Assembly: GCF_030066895.1 (NCBI RefSeq)
Contig: NZ_JASJAV010000013.1
Coordinates: forward strand, 40,704-104,703
DNA: 64,000 nt
Source of the DNA: Breoghania sp.
GTDB taxonomy: Bacteria; Pseudomonadota; Alphaproteobacteria; Rhizobiales; Stappiaceae
Reading direction: 5' to 3'
Under the pieces are notes generated by a model, which saw nothing but the letters and a program-made list of their open reading frames with translations, was not told where the DNA came from and ran no database searches. Both the position numbers and the translations under genes were made by a program. Below are positions 1-9,831 of this stretch, piece after piece. How positions within the stretch are numbered: position 1 is the stretch's first letter; every line of letters starts with the position of its first letter.

Positions 1-548
1 CTCCGGCACAACCGCGCCGCGGATCTGGGTGCGGTAACGCTCGCCACTCTCGGCATCACCACCCCGCACCGCTCCTGTCGCTGATTTTCGGTGTCTGGCT
101 CGGCTGGCTACCTGCGGGCGGCTGGGGTGACGGGGCGCTATCCTACAAGATCCTGCCTATCGTCATCCTCGCCCTGCCCGCAGATCGCGGTAATCACCCG
201 GCTCACCCGTGCGGCGATGATCGAGTCGCTTTCCTCCCATTCGGTGCAAACCACGCGCGCCTATGGGCTCAGATGGTGGACGGTGGTCGTCGTCCACGCG
301 TTGCGATCAGCCATTCTGCCGGTTGTCTCCTATGCCGGACCGGCGGCAGCTCTGATGACCGGCTCCATAGTGGTCGAAACCATCTTCGGCGTGCCGGGGG
401 GGGGGGCTACTTCGTGCAGGCGGCGTTGAACCGCGACTACACGCTCGTCATGGGTAAGGTAGTCGTCGTCGCCTGCTTCGTCATCGTCTTCAATCTTGTG
501 GTCGATCTGATCTACGCCGTGATCGATCCGCGTGTGCGTTATGGGTGA
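1..548 (+). pseudogene. oppB: Oligopeptide ABC transporter permease OppB, 3' part, frameshifted
   Basis: C-terminal part of an inner-membrane permease of the dipeptide/oligopeptide ABC family; the 5' end lies before the window. Conserved segments are seen successively in three reading-frame blocks: LGAVTLATLGITTP from base 1, LLSLIFGVWLGWLPAGGW from about 72, then PQIAVITRLTRAAMIE from about 178, then YFVQAALNRDYTLVMG after a long G run near 400. This implies frameshifts near 66, 175 and 400, the last in a homopolymer. The ending IDPRVRYG is typical of OppB. It overlaps the start of the next permease by 8 bases, so they form one operon. Seen: motifs and frame changes. Known: OppB and OppC form the membrane channel. 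Inferred: non-functional unless the indels are sequence errors. Confidence 0.85.
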
Positions 549-1689
549 ACCGATGAGCGTTCTCCGTATGACAAGCGCATCCGATCGCAAGCCCGTCGCC
601 GGGCGATCTCTCACTGTCGACGCGCTGCGTCGCCTCTCCGCCAACCGTGCCACCATGGCGAGCCTGATCTTTCTCGCCCTCATGGCAATCGTCTGCATTA
701 TCGGCCCCCATTTCACGGGGCATGCCTATGACGAGGTCTATCAATCCTACGTGCGCGTCCCCGCTAGCCTGGAGCCCTATCCGCACCAGGACGCGGTTGC
801 GTCGGCTCTGAAAAAGGCACTGTCGCGCGCCCGGCTCGATCTTGGCGATGTGGTGGTCTCGAGCGACACGGCCGAGATCTCGGTGCTCTCACCCCGTCGC
901 CCGCTCGATGAGCGCGTCACCCGCTATGTCGAGCGCAACGATCTCTTCTCCAACGCGCGGCTAACCGATGTGTCCGACGACGGACACGCTGAGCGGATCG
1001 TGGCCGATATCGCGCGAACCCGCTTCCTGTTCGGCACCGATCTCGCCGGGCGCGATCTTCTGACCCGCACGCTTGTCGCGGGCCGCATCTCGCTCACCAT
1101 CGGGCTTCTGGCAACGCTGGTGGCCATGGTCATCGGCGTCACCTGGGGAGCGAGTGCCGGCTATCTCGGAGGGGCGGCCGACGCGGTGATGATGCGCATC
1201 GTCGATGTGCTCTACGCCTTGCCCTTCATCTTCTTCGTCATCCTGCTGGTGGTCTTTTTCGGGCGAAATTTCGTGCTGATGTTCTTGGCGGTAGGCGCGG
1301 TGGAATGGCTCTACATGGCGCGCATCGTACGCGGTCAGACGCTCAGCCTGAAGCAGCGCGAATTCGTCGAGGCCGCCGAGGCGCTGGGAGTGACCGGTCC
1401 CGGTATTCTCAAGCGCCACATCATTCCCAATCTTGCCGGCCCCGTCATCGTCTACATGACGCTTCTGGTGCCCAAGGTGATCCTGCTGGAGAGCTTCCTC
1501 TCCTTCCTCGGCCTCGGCGTGCAGGAGCCGATGACGAGTTGGGGCGTGCTGATTGCGGAAGGCGCGCGCTCCACCGAGGCCATGCCGGATCTGTTGCTGT
1601 TTCCCGCCGCCTTCCTCACCTCCACGCTGTTCGCGCTCAATTTCGTCGGTGACGGTCTGTGCGACGCGCTCGATCCCAAGGAGCGCTGA
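541..1689 (+). CDS. oppC: Oligopeptide ABC transporter permease OppC
   Basis: Inner-membrane permease of a peptide ABC importer, about 382 residues. One N-terminal membrane segment (around residues 40-60) is followed by a periplasmic stretch of about 100 residues and the five-helix core. The coupling motif EAAEALGVTGPGILKRHIIP is present near residue 280, as is the OppC-like SFLSFLGLGVQEP. I chose ATG at 541 because it overlaps the upstream stop (ATGGGTGA); ATG at 532 or 553 is also possible. The frame is open throughout, unlike both neighbours. The gene is the second of an oppB-oppC-ATPase operon. Known: OppBC pairs import peptides using a periplasmic binding protein, whose gene is not in the window. 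Substrate cannot be told from sequence. Confidence 0.9.
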   Translation: MGEPMSVLRMTSASDRKPVAGRSLTVDALRRLSANRATMASLIFLALMAIVCIIGPHFTGHAYDEVYQSYVRVPASLEPYPHQDAVASALKKALSRARLDLGDVVVSSDTAEISVLSPRRPLDERVTRYVERNDLFSNARLTDVSDDGHAERIVADIARTRFLFGTDLAGRDLLTRTLVAGRISLTIGLLATLVAMVIGVTWGASAGYLGGAADAVMMRIVDVLYALPFIFFVILLVVFFGRNFVLMFLAVGAVEWLYMARIVRGQTLSLKQREFVEAAEALGVTGPGILKRHIIPNLAGPVIVYMTLLVPKVILLESFLSFLGLGVQEPMTSWGVLIAEGARSTEAMPDLLLFPAAFLTSTLFALNFVGDGLCDALDPKER

Positions 1690-1691
1690 CC

Positions 1692-3311
1692 ATGGACGCA
1701 TTCGTTCCCAGCCCAACGACGGCGGAAACCGTCTTTACCCTGCACGATCTCAAGGTGACCTTTGATACGCCTGATGGCCCCGTGGAAGCGGTGTGCGGCA
1801 TCGATCTTAAGGTCGCGCGCGGCGAGACGTTGGCCATTGTGGGGGAAAGCGGCTCGGGCAAGAGTCAGGCGGTGATGGCGGCGATGGGGCTTTTTCCCAC
1901 AAACGCGCGCGTGACGGGTTCCGTCACCTTTCAGGGGCGCGAGATCCTCGGTCTTGCGACGCGCGATCTCAATCGCCTGCGCGGCTCCCGCCTCACCATG
2001 ATCTTTCAGGAGCCGATGACCTCGCTCGATCCGCTCTACACGATCAGTCGGCAGATGGCCGAGCCGTTGGTGGAACATGGCGGGCTTTCCTGGAAGGCGG
2101 CGCGCAAACGGGTGCTGGAACCCCTGGATCTGGTGCGCATCGATGAGCCGAAACGGCGCATCGCCGCCTATCCGCACGAGCTTTCCGGCGGCCAGCGCCA
2201 GCGGGTTATGATCGCCATGGCACTCGCGAACCGCCCCGACGTGCTGATCGCCGACGAGCTGACGACCGCGCGCTTGACGTCAGCACCCAGGTCCGCATCG
2301 TCGATCTCCTGAAGGACCTGCAGGAGCGTTTCAGCCTCGCGGTCATCTTCATCTCGCACGACCTCAATCTCGTCGGCCGGATCGCCCACCATGTGGTGGT
2401 GAAGGAGGACCAGGTGGTGGAGGATAAGGACGCGGGAGGCGATCTTCCGCAATCCCGTCGATCCCTATACGAGGAAGTTCCTCAACGCCGAGCCCGTGGG
2501 CCGAAAGGACCCGCCGCCTGCCTCCTCGCCTGCGTTGCTGAAAGCCGATGCCGTCTCCGTGGCATTCGAATTCGACTGCGGCCTGTTCGCGCCCGCCAGC
2601 CGGTTCGTTGCTGTCAACCGCGTCAATCTGCTTTTGAAGGAAGGGCAGACGCTGGGGCTCGTGGGGGAATCCGGATCAGGCAAATCGACCCTCGGCCGCG
2701 CGCTCCTGCGCCTCGTTCCCTCTTCTGGCCGCGTCGTCTTCGAAGGGGCGGATCTCAGCCGCATCAAGCCGAAATCCCTGCGCCGTCTGCGCCGGGAGAT
2801 GCAGCTCGTCTTTCAGAATCCTTTCGGATCGCTGATCCCGCGCCTCACGGTTGCGGAAATCATCACCGAAGGCCTGCTGGTACACGAACCGGCGCTGTCG
2901 TCGCGAGCGCGGGAAGCTCGCGCCTGCCAGGCGCTGGAGGAAGTCGCGCTCGATCCGATGATGCGCAATCGCTTCCCGCACGAGTTCTCCGGCGGTCAGC
3001 GCCAGCGTATCGCGATCGCGCGCGCCATGGTGCTGAAGTCTCGGCTGGTGGTGCTGGATGAGCCCACCTCCGCGCTCGACCGGACCGTCCAGCGGCAGAT
3101 CGTGGATCTTCTGCGCGATCTGCAGGCGAAACACGGACTGACCTACATCTTCATCAGCCACGATCTTTCCGTGGTGCACGCCCTGGCGGACGAGGTGATG
3201 GTCATGCAGCACGGTTGCGTGGTGTAAAAGGGCCCGGCCGACGAGGTATTCTACGCACCGAAGAAGCCCTACACGGGCATGCTCGTGGAGGCCGCGACGC
3301 TGGGGGCTTGA
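1692..3311 (+). pseudogene. Dual-domain peptide ABC transporter ATPase (OppDF/YejF type), broken
   Basis: Two ABC ATPase domains in one polypeptide. The first has Walker A GESGSGKSQ and signature LSGGQRQRV; the second has GESGSGKSTL, FSGGQRQRI and Walker B VVLDEPTSALD. The join ([18 protein letters not shown]) reads like the linker of YejF-type fused ATPases, with no start codon or ribosome site at the second domain, so I treat it as a single gene. Lesions: a 2-base insertion near 2272, a frameshift near 2430, and TAA at 3225-3227, after which KGPADEVF continues in frame to TGA at 3309-3311. In domain 1 the conserved DEPTT reads DELTT, so a core proline is also lost. Starts 2 bases after oppC; powers the transporter. 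Alternative: two originally separate overlapping genes oppD and oppF. Confidence 0.8.
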
Positions 3312-3399
3312 GGAGAGGGGGCGGGCGTACATCCGAGGAGAGTCGCGATACATCCACCGCGATATTCGCGCCATGTGTGAGAACATTGCCTCAAATGCG

Positions 3400-3431
3400 A
3401 TTGTCATCCCCGCCTGCGCGGGGATGACAAT
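3400..3431. repeat. Family A palindrome (GTCATCCCCGC type)
   Basis: Perfect inverted repeat with 14-base arms (attgtcatccccgc and its complement) around a 4-base loop, between the oppDF remnant and purU. Related elements occur at 21016, 24910, 39996, 52714, 57383 and 61630, always between genes. Confidence 0.85.
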
Positions 3432-3462
3432 GAGGAGCAAAACGTGCTCATGCAGGTCTGTC

Positions 3463-3500
3463 CGCTGAGGAGACGCGCAGCGCCGTCTCGAAGGATGGAC
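3463..3500. repeat. Family B repeat, half element
   Basis: Contains gcgccgtctcgaaggatgg, the right-hand arm of the repeats at 18617 and 29621. The left-hand arm is absent, so this is a half copy. It lies 30 bases after a family A palindrome in the 313-base gap 3312-3624, where nothing else was recognised. Confidence 0.75.
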
Positions 3501-3624
3501 CTCCGCACAGCCTCCCGGCTCCGCCCCGACACTTCATGCAGCCTCCACCCCATTTAACTCGTGCATTCGCACGCCGACTGACTTAAACACGGGACCCGTT
3601 TCATCCCTGATCGATTATCCCGCC

Positions 3625-4487
3625 ATGACCGAAACTGCCCCCCGCTACGTTCTCAAACTGCAATGTCCCGACCGGCCCGGCATCGTTGTCGGTGTCGCCA
3701 GTGCGCTGACGCGCGGCGGCGGCAATATTCTGGAAAGCGCGCAGTTTGGCGATCTGCAGACGGGGCTGTTCTTCATGCGGGTGTGCTTCACCGCACCGCA
3801 GTCGAAGCCGCTGTCGTCGTTCGAGTATCTGATGACCCCGGTCGCCAATGCCTTCGGCATGGACTGGTCGCTCAATGACGAGGCGGTCAAGCCGCGCATT
3901 CTCGTCATGATCTCCAAGTTCGACCATTGCCTGCAGGATCTCGCCTATCGCTGGCACATCGGCTCTCTGCCGGGCGATATCGTCGCCATCGTCTCCAATC
4001 ACGAGCAGGCGCGCTCCTGCGCGAATCACTATCATCTGCCCTACCACTACTGGCCGGCGACCAAGGACAACAAGGCGGAGCGCGAGGCGCAGCTCATCGA
4101 TCTGATCGAGAGTGAGAAGATCGATCTGGTCGTGCTCGCCCGCTACATGCAGGTGCTGTCCGACGATGTCTGCAGCCGCTTTCCGGGCAAGATCATCAAC
4201 ATCCACCACTCCTTCCTGCCCGCCTTCAAGGGAGCCGCTCCCTATATAGCCGGGCGCATGAGCGCGGCGTGAAGCTGATCGGCGCCACGGGCCACTAGGT
4301 GACCCCGGACCTCGACGAAGGCCCGATCATCGAGCAGCATGCCGAGCGCGTGACCCACGCCAATTCGACCGCCGAGTTCCTCTCCATCGGCTGCGGCACC
4401 GACTCGCGCGTTCTTTCGCGCGCCGTCATCGCCCATTGCGAGCACCACGTTTTCATCAACGGCATCAAGAAGGTGGTGTTCTCCTAA
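3625..4487 (+). pseudogene. purU: Formyltetrahydrofolate deformylase
   Basis: Hydrolyses 10-formyl-tetrahydrofolate to formate and tetrahydrofolate in the cytoplasm, balancing one-carbon pools. The N-terminal ACT-type domain (CPDRPGIVVGVASALTRGGG, residues about 12-32) is followed by a formyltransferase-like domain with NIHHSFLPAFKGA and, after the break, TPDLDEGPIIEQ carrying the catalytic Asp. Length of about 287 codons matches the family. Lesions: a frameshift near 4245 just after the AAPY motif, then TAG at 4296-4298 where PurU has Tyr (GATGH-stop-VTPDLDEG). The start ATG at 3625 begins at the usual N-terminus. It stands alone between a repeat-rich gap and an amidohydrolase. Without repair the protein would lose its catalytic C-terminus. 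Confidence 0.92.
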
Positions 4488-4622
4488 CAACCTCGCCTTC
4501 GCCTGATCCCGGCCGCTAGCATTCGCGGGGCAGCGGAGCTCTGTGTCGGGGACGGCCTTGCGGCAGGGGCCGATCGCCGATTATGCCTGATGGGTCCGGC
4601 AGACTCAGGGAAAGGCATTGCG

Positions 4623-5888
4623 ATGGTTGATCTCGTCGTCCGTAACGTCCTCGTCGAAGGGTATCGTACTGCGGTCGATATCGCGGTCGAGGAGGGGCGC
4701 ATCGTCGGGATCTCGCAGGTAGTCCCCTCCCGCGAGACAGATCCTGACGCTGAGATCATCGACGGCAAGGGCGCGCTGCTCACCCCCGGTTTCGTCGAAA
4801 GCCATATTCACCTCGACAAGGCCTGCATTCTCGACCGTTGCCGCAATGAGACCGGAATGCTGGAAGGGGCCATCGCTTCGGTCGTCGTCGCCAAGAAGAA
4901 TTTCGACCGCGATGACGTCTATGCGCGTGGCCGGAAGTTCATCGAGAAGGCGATCGTCGAGGGCACCAACGCCATGCGCACCCATGTCGAGATCAATCCG
5001 GTGATCGGCCTGAAGGGATTCGAGGCAGTGAAGCAGTTGAAGGCGGACTACACCTGGGCGCTCGACTTGCAGATCTGCGTCTTCCCCCGGGACGAGCTGA
5101 CCAACCTTCCCGGCACGCGGGAACTGCTTGAGCAGGCACTCGATGCGGGCGCCGATCTCCTCGGCGGCTGTCCCTATACAGATACCGACCCGGCAGCCCA
5201 GATCCGCATCCTGTTCGAGATGGCGTGCCGACACGACGTCGACCTCGACTTCCATCTCGATTTCGATCTCGATCCCACCGGCGGCGACCTGCGCGAGGTC
5301 GCGCGTCAGACGGTCGCCTTCGGCTGGCAGGGGAGGGTGACGATCGGCCATGTGACCAAACTCTCCGCCATGCCGCGTGCGCAATTGATGGATATGGCGG
5401 AAGTGATGAAACAGGCCGGTGTGGCGCTGACCGTGCTGCCCGCGACCGACCTGTTCCTGATGGGCCGCGATCACGACCACCTCGTGCCGTGCGGTGTGAG
5501 TCCGGCGCACGTGCTTCATCGCCATGGGGTATGCTGCACCGTGGCGACCAACAACGTGCTCAATCTCTTCACGCCATATGGCGACTGTTCGTTACCGCGC
5601 ATCGCCAATCTCTATGCCAATGTCCAGCAGTTGAGCACGCAGGAGGAACTCGGCGCTTGCTTTGCCATGGTGACGTCCGAGCCGGACCGTCTGATCCGCC
5701 GCAATGCCCGCATCGAACCGGGCGCGCCGGCCACTTTCATCGAACTGCCCGCGGCAAGCGGCGGGCAGGCGGTGGCGGAAATCGCAAGGCCTCTGTGGGG
5801 CATGAAGTCCGGCCGCATGACCTTCGTTCGGCCGGAAGCGGAGCTGCGATTTCCCGGCAACCCGATCGCCCGAGCACCGCAGGCCTGA
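4623..5888 (+). CDS. Amidohydrolase-superfamily enzyme, cytosine deaminase-like subgroup
   Basis: Intact 421-residue metal-dependent hydrolase. The metal-binding HxH is in VESHIHLDKA (about residue 60); the barrel His is in FHLDFDLDPTGG and a further conserved His in TIGHVTKLSA. At the position of the usual catalytic Asp the protein has VATNNVLNLFTPYGDCS, Asn-Asn instead of an Asp, and the HCDE motif of CodA is HLDF. It therefore belongs to a divergent subgroup and deamination of cytosine should not be assumed; ring amides, isopropylammelide-like or creatinine-like compounds are alternatives. ATG 4623 is preceded by a GGGAAAGG ribosome site; the frame is open further upstream but without support. 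It ends 6 bases before a convergent PLP enzyme. Substrate unknown. Confidence 0.8.
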   Translation: MVDLVVRNVLVEGYRTAVDIAVEEGRIVGISQVVPSRETDPDAEIIDGKGALLTPGFVESHIHLDKACILDRCRNETGMLEGAIASVVVAKKNFDRDDVYARGRKFIEKAIVEGTNAMRTHVEINPVIGLKGFEAVKQLKADYTWALDLQICVFPRDELTNLPGTRELLEQALDAGADLLGGCPYTDTDPAAQIRILFEMACRHDVDLDFHLDFDLDPTGGDLREVARQTVAFGWQGRVTIGHVTKLSAMPRAQLMDMAEVMKQAGVALTVLPATDLFLMGRDHDHLVPCGVSPAHVLHRHGVCCTVATNNVLNLFTPYGDCSLPRIANLYANVQQLSTQEELGACFAMVTSEPDRLIRRNARIEPGAPATFIELPAASGGQAVAEIARPLWGMKSGRMTFVRPEAELRFPGNPIARAPQA

Positions 5889-5894
5889 TCGATA

Positions 5895-6909
5895 TTACAC
5901 CGCCCCGGATAACTCCTGCGCATAGGCGAAAACCGCCGGTGCGCCGCCCGTGTGCCAGAGAGGGCCCGGTCGTCGGGGGTGAATTCTCCGGCGCGGATCA
6001 TCGCCAGCAGCGCACCGAAGACCCGCCCCGTATAGACGGGATCGAGCAGAATGCCTTCGGTGCGCGCCAGAAGGGCGATCGCCTCGCGTTCCAGATCTCC
6101 GACAACGCCATAGCCGTCGCCGAGAAACCGCTCGTCGAGCGAAAAATCTGCACGCGTGAAATTCGCGGGGAGTTCGTACAGCGCTGCCGTCTCGTTGGTG
6201 AGCTGCACCAGCCAGTCGGCATAGGTTTTCCCGCCGTGCTCCTCCTTGTCGATGGAGAGGTCGAGGATCTTCGTCGCCAGACCTTCAAGAGCTGCGCCCA
6301 CGACCATGCCCGCATGGGTGCCGCCGGACGACGAGGCCATGACGACATGGGTCGGTTCCGGGATATTCCCGGCTGCGATCTGTGCCGTCAGTTCGCCCAT
6401 GGCGACCACGAATCCCGTCGCCCCGACTGTGCCGGATCCACTGTAGGGCACCAGATACGGCTTGCGCCCCTGCGCCTTCAGCGTCTCCACCAGACGCGGC
6501 AGGTCCTCGCCCTTGCGGTGCTCTCCGGCAAAATGGATATGCGCGCCGAAAAGCTGGTCGAGCAGCAGGTTGCCGTTGGCCGTTTCCGGCACTTTTCCGC
6601 CCAGTACCAGATGGCACTCGAGCCCGCTCATGGCGGCGGCCGCTGCTGTCTGTCGGCAATGGTTGGATTGTTGTGCGCCCGTGGTGACCAGCGTATCGCA
6701 GCCCTCGGCCAACGCCTCGCCGATCAGAAACTCGAGCTTGCACACCTTGTTGCCACCGAGTGCGACGCCCGATTGCTCGTCCCGCTTGATGTAAAGCTGG
6801 GGCAGGGGCCTTTGGCCGAAAGCGCCTTGCGTAGGCGTGCCAGCGGACGAACGGGAGTCGGGAAAAAGCCGAGCGAGGCGCCGGGGAAATCAGTGTGAGA
6901 AAGAGGCAT
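5895..6909 (-). pseudogene. D-cysteine desulfhydrase / ACC deaminase family PLP enzyme
   Basis: Cytoplasmic fold-type II pyridoxal-phosphate enzyme. The opening FPTPVRPLARL and the Schiff-base lysine motif GGNKVCKLEF are seen, followed by TTGAQQSNHCRQTAAAAA (substrate-loop Ser/Asn/His), SSGGTHAGM for phosphate binding and LLDPVYTGR near the C-terminus. Known family members convert D-cysteine to pyruvate, sulfide and ammonia, or open the ring of ACC; the residues seen do not decide between them. Two frameshifts: near 6803 in a C run between SAKGP and PQLYIKRDEQ, and near 5960 before WHTGGAPAVFAYAQEL. The ATG at 6907-6909 starts the family N-terminus. Convergent with the amidohydrolase. Probably inactive unless the indels are errors. 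Confidence 0.88.
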
Positions 6910-7098
6910 GGGCAACCGGTCTTGCGGATGATCGTTGAGAGGACCGATTTAGCGCGTTTGCGCAAACGATACCCAGCGCGAAGAAAGCTCCGCGCTGAAT
7001 CTGTCGCATCGAAACGCATCGCCGCCGGGCGGGAAAACCGGAACCGGCGGTGATACGTGGAAAAGGACGGTGTCTGTAGTCGACGCCGCCGCCCGGCG

Positions 7099-7536
7099 TT
7101 AGGCTGCCGTGGAGATCGAGACCAGCGAGATGTCGAAGGTCAGGTCTTCGCCTGCGAGCGGGTGGTTTGCATCGAGCACGACCTTTTCCTCGGTGACCTC
7201 TTCCATCTTGACCAGCATGACTTGGCCGGTGGAGGTCTGAACCTGGAGCTGCGTGCCGATTTCCAGCGAGATGTCGGCCGGGATCTTGTCGCGCGGCACT
7301 TCGTGCTTGGCTGCGGGATCCACGGCGCCGTAGGCCTCTTCGGCGGGCACGGTCACGGACTTCTCTTCGCCTTTGCTCATGCCCGGCAGGGCCTTGTCGA
7401 GGCCCGGGATGATCTGTGCGGCGCCGACAGTGAATTCCAGAGGCGCGCGTCCTTCCGAGGAATCGAAGACGGAACCGTTGTTCAGAGTTCCTTTGTAGTG
7501 AATCCGTACGGTATCGCCCGCTTTAACTTCGCTCAT
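7099..7536 (-). CDS. FKBP-type peptidyl-prolyl cis-trans isomerase (SlyD-like)
   Basis: Intact 145-residue folding helper. The FKBP core shows VRIHYKGTLNNGSVFDSS at the N-terminus and LEFTVGAAQIIPGLDKALPG, split by an insert-in-flap segment (about residues 70-120, EAYGAVDPAAKHEVPRD) as in SlyD-type enzymes, and ends LAGEDLTFDISLVSI. No signal peptide, so cytoplasmic. ATG at 7534-7536 (MSEVKAGDT) matches the family start; ATG at 7549-7551 (MRDILM) is an alternative. Known: such proteins speed proline isomerisation and hold unfolded chains. Stands alone; no operon partner. Confidence 0.9.
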   Translation of the reverse strand: MSEVKAGDTVRIHYKGTLNNGSVFDSSEGRAPLEFTVGAAQIIPGLDKALPGMSKGEEKSVTVPAEEAYGAVDPAAKHEVPRDKIPADISLEIGTQLQVQTSTGQVMLVKMEEVTEEKVVLDANHPLAGEDLTFDISLVSISTAA

Positions 7537-8076
7537 GAGGATATCTCTCATCTTGGAAGTTTTTCTCGGGGCTGTGCTGTGGCACGGTCCGGTGAAACTA
7601 CTTTCCACCCTAGAATACTATGTGGCGCTGTAAATATCTGCGGGTCGGAAAATAGTCTGCAGGATGTGCGTCATACGATCCCGAATGAGTGAGATTTTTC
7701 AAGAATTTGGCTCCGGCCGCGCAATATGCTAGAGTAAATACATGCGAACTTCTATCAGAGTTTGACACCTCTCGTTTCGCCGCCCGAATGCGTGCCGTCC
7801 GACACGCCGTTTCGGGGGCCGGCCTGGGGCGTGGTTGTCTCGTATATCTCGTGCTGTTCGCCACGGAAGTTCGATTGCTGCGGTCTCCGCCCTGGGGCGC
7901 TCTCTTGCCCGGGCATTTGCGTTTTGAGACGAGCGCCGCGCGCGATCCGAACCATGGGCATCCTCCCGCCCTGGCCCGCGCTGCATTTCCGCGAGATTGC
8001 CTGGCCGTCCGGGCCGCCACGATGCCAAACGTTTCCGCGTGCGCATTGTGTCCGCAACTGTGATCATGAGGACCTG
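7537..8076. other. Intergenic stretch, no gene recognised
   Basis: 540 bases between divergent FKBP and CoA-ligase genes. The first 200 bases are AT-richer than the surroundings and should hold both promoters. The remainder is GC-rich and open in several frames, but no translation resembles a known family and no repeat or hairpin stood out. Confidence 0.5.
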
Positions 8077-9411
8077 ATGAAACAGAACGCAGACTATCGC
8101 CCCTATTGGGATCCCGATCTGGAAACCCAGAGCCGGGCCGAATGGGAGACGATGAAGCTCGAGCTCCTGAAAAAGCATCTGTCCCACGCCTACGCCAACT
8201 CCCCCTAATACAAGCAGAGCTTCGATGAAGCGGGCGTTCACCTCGACGACCTGAAGACCTTCGACGATCTCAAGCGCTTCCCCACCATCAACAAGTCCGT
8301 CCTGCGTGAGCGGCAGCAGATGAAACCCCTGCTCGGCGATGTCGCCGCGGTCCCCGAGGAGGAGGTCGTCTCCGTCTCCGCCTCTTCCGGTTCCACCGGC
8401 GTTCCCACCGTTTCACCCTTCACGCAGGAAGATTTCGATGGTTGGATGGATTACGAGGCGCGTCAGTTCTGGTCCTCCGGCCTGCGTCCCAACGACCGCT
8501 ACTGCCACTCGCTGAACTTTTCACTCTTCATCGGCGGTCCGTGCGTTCTCGGCGCGAAGAAGATCGGCGCGCTTTCCATCCACGCCGGAACGATTCCCTC
8601 CGAACGCCTGCTGACCATGCTGCAGAACTTCCAGGCGACGGCCCTTTGGACGACGCCGTCCTCCGCCTGGTATCTGGGCTAGACGGCGATCAAGGAAGGG
8701 ATCGACCCGAAGAAGGATCTGGCGGTCAAGCGCATCTTCGTGGCCGGTGAGCCGGGTGGCTCCATCCCGGAGACGCGGGCGCGCATCGAGGATCTGTGGG
8801 GCGCCGACGTCTACGACTATTACGGCCTGTCCGACATCTCCGGCTCCTGCGCCGGCATGTGCGAAGAAAAGGACTGCCTGCACTGGGCGGAAGACCACAA
8901 CATCTACGTGGAGGTGATCGATCCGGAAACCGGCAAACACGTGAAGACCGGCGAGATGGTGCTGACCACCTTGCAGAAGAAGGCGCGCCCGCTCATCCGC
9001 TTCCGCACCGGCGATATCGTCTCCTTCACCGACGAGCCCTACAAATGCGGACGCACCAGCATCCAGCTGAAGGGCGTTCACGGTCGTCTCGACGACATGC
9101 TGCTCATTCGCGGCGTCAACATCTTGCCCTCAGACGTCGAGGCCATCATCCGCAAGGATCACGATTTCACCGGCGAATACCGGCTGATCGTCGATCGCCC
9201 CGACCATCTCGATCGCCTGACGGTGGAAGTGGAGCGTGTCCACGGCTTCAACGGCACGAACGAGGAGCTGCAGAAGCGCCTGAAGGATCACATCAAGGCT
9301 GTGACGGGCGTTGGTGCTCACATCTCAATCCTCGAGCCCGACAACCTCCCGCGCGCCACCCACAAGGCCAAGTGCGTCGACGACCGCCGCGGTCAGGTCT
9401 GGACGGCGTAA
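8077..9411 (+). pseudogene. Phenylacetate-CoA ligase-like (PaaK family) adenylate-forming enzyme
   Basis: 444 codons in one uninterrupted frame apart from two stops: TAA at 8206-8208 (NSP-stop-YKQSF, family Tyr) and TAG at 8680-8682 (WYLG-stop-TAIKEG). The AMP-binding loop SASSGSTGVPT, the motif YDYYGLSDISG, the hinge region LIRFRTGDIVSF and the C-terminal lid GRLDDMLLIRGVNILPSD are intact. Known: members activate aryl or other acids to CoA thioesters through an acyl-AMP. The acid used here cannot be told; no paa genes are nearby. ATG 8077 follows gaggacc, a weak ribosome site. Both stops are single substitutions away from sense codons and no frame change accompanies them. Confidence 0.88.
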
Positions 9412-9831
9412 GCGGGGAAGAAAAACAAGCCGTGACGCCTCGGAGCGGGGCGCCGCGGGTCAACGTCACGAGTTCAAATCCTCGGCGCCGCTTTGCTCCT
9501 TAACTGCTGAAATTTATGCTGTTCCAGTGGTTTCCTGAAAATTGGCAGTCTGTTTGCGCAATCGTTAAGTCTCGATTGTTCGATAAGCCCCCCATACTTA
9601 TGCCAATTTGAATTAGGTAAATGTCCTTTATGCCATGCATAACGAGTCGGTCGGATTTCCCCATCAATAATTTGAATAGGGGATACTGGAGGGGGCGGGT
9701 GGACAGATCTGGGCTGACCTGTATGTAGGGCTCAGGCAACGTCCAGAGCGTACCGATGATTCACTACTTTTGAGCGGGTGTCAGGTACCAAAGGATCGGC
9801 TCTAATTTTCGCGGCAGATTGACAGGATAGT
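9412..9831. other. AT-rich intergenic region at the edge of a foreign-looking island
   Basis: Base composition falls sharply after about 9510. At 9442-9499 there is an imperfect hairpin containing gagttcaaatcctcgg, resembling a tRNA T-arm with one extra base, but no full tRNA can be folded around it. No coding sequence was recognised; the region may contain the promoter of the next gene. Confidence 0.5.

Noticed and set aside
5225..6898. Long 557-codon open frame on the plus strand
   Set aside because: Shadow of the amidohydrolase and the opposite-strand PLP enzyme; Arg/Ala-rich with no motif.
9408..9499. A complete tRNA gene
   Set aside because: Only the T-arm-like part is convincing; no matching acceptor, D-arm or anticodon arm can be folded.
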